Source: Candidatus Woesearchaeota archaeon (lineage in GTDB: Archaea; Nanobdellota; Nanobdellia; Woesearchaeales; JAGVYJ01). Taken from it: a stretch of DNA of 6,318 nucleotides. The stretch spans positions 1-6,318 of the forward strand of contig JAGVYJ010000020.1 in NCBI GenBank assembly GCA_018303315.1. The letters run 5' to 3'. The notes under the pieces were generated by a model. That model made no database searches, had not been told where the DNA came from, and saw nothing but the letters and a program-made list of their open reading frames with translations. Made by a program: the position numbers and the translations under genes. This document shows, in pieces, positions 5,938 to 6,318 of this stretch (positions within the stretch are counted from its first letter, which is position 1; every line of letters begins with the position of its first letter).

Positions 5938-6318
5938 TTGGTAAGTGTATGCTTTTACTTTCAGGTCCATCAGCCTTACAGGCTGGCTAACTATTCTGTT
6001 TTTGATATAGGCAGGCATCGCAATTACTACAATCATGGCCGGAACAAGCATGAGATGGCCAAGATTGCCAAGAAATGCTACTTGCCAACCAACAACCTAT
6101 TGCTTGACCTTATCAGGGAAAATCCCGGCTTCAAGATTTCCTACAGCCTTTCAGGTGTTGTGATAGACCAGTTTGAGGAGCTTGCCCCTGATGTTCTTGC
6201 CTCGTTCCAGGGCCTGGTCGACACAGGAAATGTGGAAATGCTTGACGAGACTTACTACCACAGCCTCTCATTCCTGTATTCAAAGGATGAATTTGTTAGG
6301 CAGATAAAGCTCCACAAC
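5938..6318 (+). CDS. GH57 glycoside hydrolase (alpha-amylase / 4-alpha-glucanotransferase family), 3' end cut by window edge
   Basis: The first 127 residues of a GH57 protein, a retaining (beta/alpha)7-barrel family acting on alpha-glucans. The N-terminus VCFYFQVHQPYRL (4-16) contains conserved region 1 (HQP, 11-13). Next come YSVFDIGR (19-26), KCYLPTNNLLLDLI (46-59), the strand-turn SYSLSGVVIDQFEE (68-81) and VEMLDETYYHSLSFL (99-113), which matches the region 2 neighbourhood. The catalytic nucleophile and acid lie beyond the right edge, so alpha-amylase, 4-alpha-glucanotransferase and branching activities cannot be told apart. TTG at 5938 gives the family-typical start MVSVCFYF; an in-frame TAA at 5914-5916 leaves no ATG, and GTG 5947 would clip the first beta-strand. 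A G-run (5926-5930) 7 nt upstream is a weak ribosome-binding site. The gene follows the GT4 gene, its usual partner. Confidence 0.9.
   Translation, partial: MVSVCFYFQVHQPYRLANYSVFDIGRHRNYYNHGRNKHEMAKIAKKCYLPTNNLLLDLIRENPGFKISYSLSGVVIDQFEELAPDVLASFQGLVDTGNVEMLDETYYHSLSFLYSKDEFVRQIKLHN

Noticed and set aside
5933..5944. ATG just before the GH57 gene as an alternative start
   Set aside because: It is out of frame and meets TAA after three codons (ATG CAT TGG TAA); the TTG at 5938 gives the family-typical N-terminus.

Overview
The window is a glycogen (alpha-1,4-glucan) metabolism locus from what looks like an archaeon. The evidence for archaea is indirect but consistent. There are A/T-only TATA boxes with purine-rich BRE-like flanks about 25-27 nt upstream of two start codons, which suggests leaderless genes. 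A GGTGAT ribosome-binding site fits the anti-Shine-Dalgarno end of archaeal 16S rRNA. GTG and TTG starts are frequent. The protein families (short two-domain glycogen debranching enzyme, archaeal-type GalT, GH57 amylase) are common in archaea, including DPANN-type genomes, but the lineage cannot be fixed from this sequence alone.

Left part (1-4417, minus strand): a three-gene set transcribed leftward. In transcription order these are a GT3-family, eukaryote-type glycogen synthase (4417-2630, GTG start, apparently leaderless), a galactose-1-phosphate uridylyltransferase-like protein of the HIT superfamily (2587-1655), and a glycogen debranching enzyme / amylo-alpha-1,6-glucosidase (from 1658, running off the left edge after 552 codons). 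The last two overlap by ATGA and must be co-transcribed. A 42-nt gap between the first two carries its own TATA box.

Centre (4418-4658): an AT-rich divergent control region. It holds a minus-strand TATA box for the synthase, a plus-strand TATA box, short inverted repeats, and a candidate 28-codon micro-ORF (4576-4662). The micro-ORF has a good ribosome-binding site, and its stop overlaps the next start as TTGA.

Right part (4659-6318, plus strand): a GT4-family glycosyltransferase (TTG start), then a GH57 amylase/glucanotransferase-family protein (TTG start) cut by the right edge after 127 codons.

Working model (inference): GT3 builds the chain from UDP-glucose. The GT4 protein and GH57 enzyme form a second module that makes or rearranges alpha-glucan. 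The debranching enzyme removes alpha-1,6 branch stubs; it lacks a transferase domain, which GH57 could supply. GalT connects UDP-sugars and hexose-1-phosphates to the pool. No signal peptides or membrane segments are visible, so all of this should be cytosolic. I saw no RNA gene, CRISPR array, insertion sequence or defence gene, and nothing that amounts to a wholly new system. The most unusual elements are the GT3 enzyme with an eroded regulatory arginine helix, the coupled micro-ORF and the GalT-like gene inside a glycogen operon.
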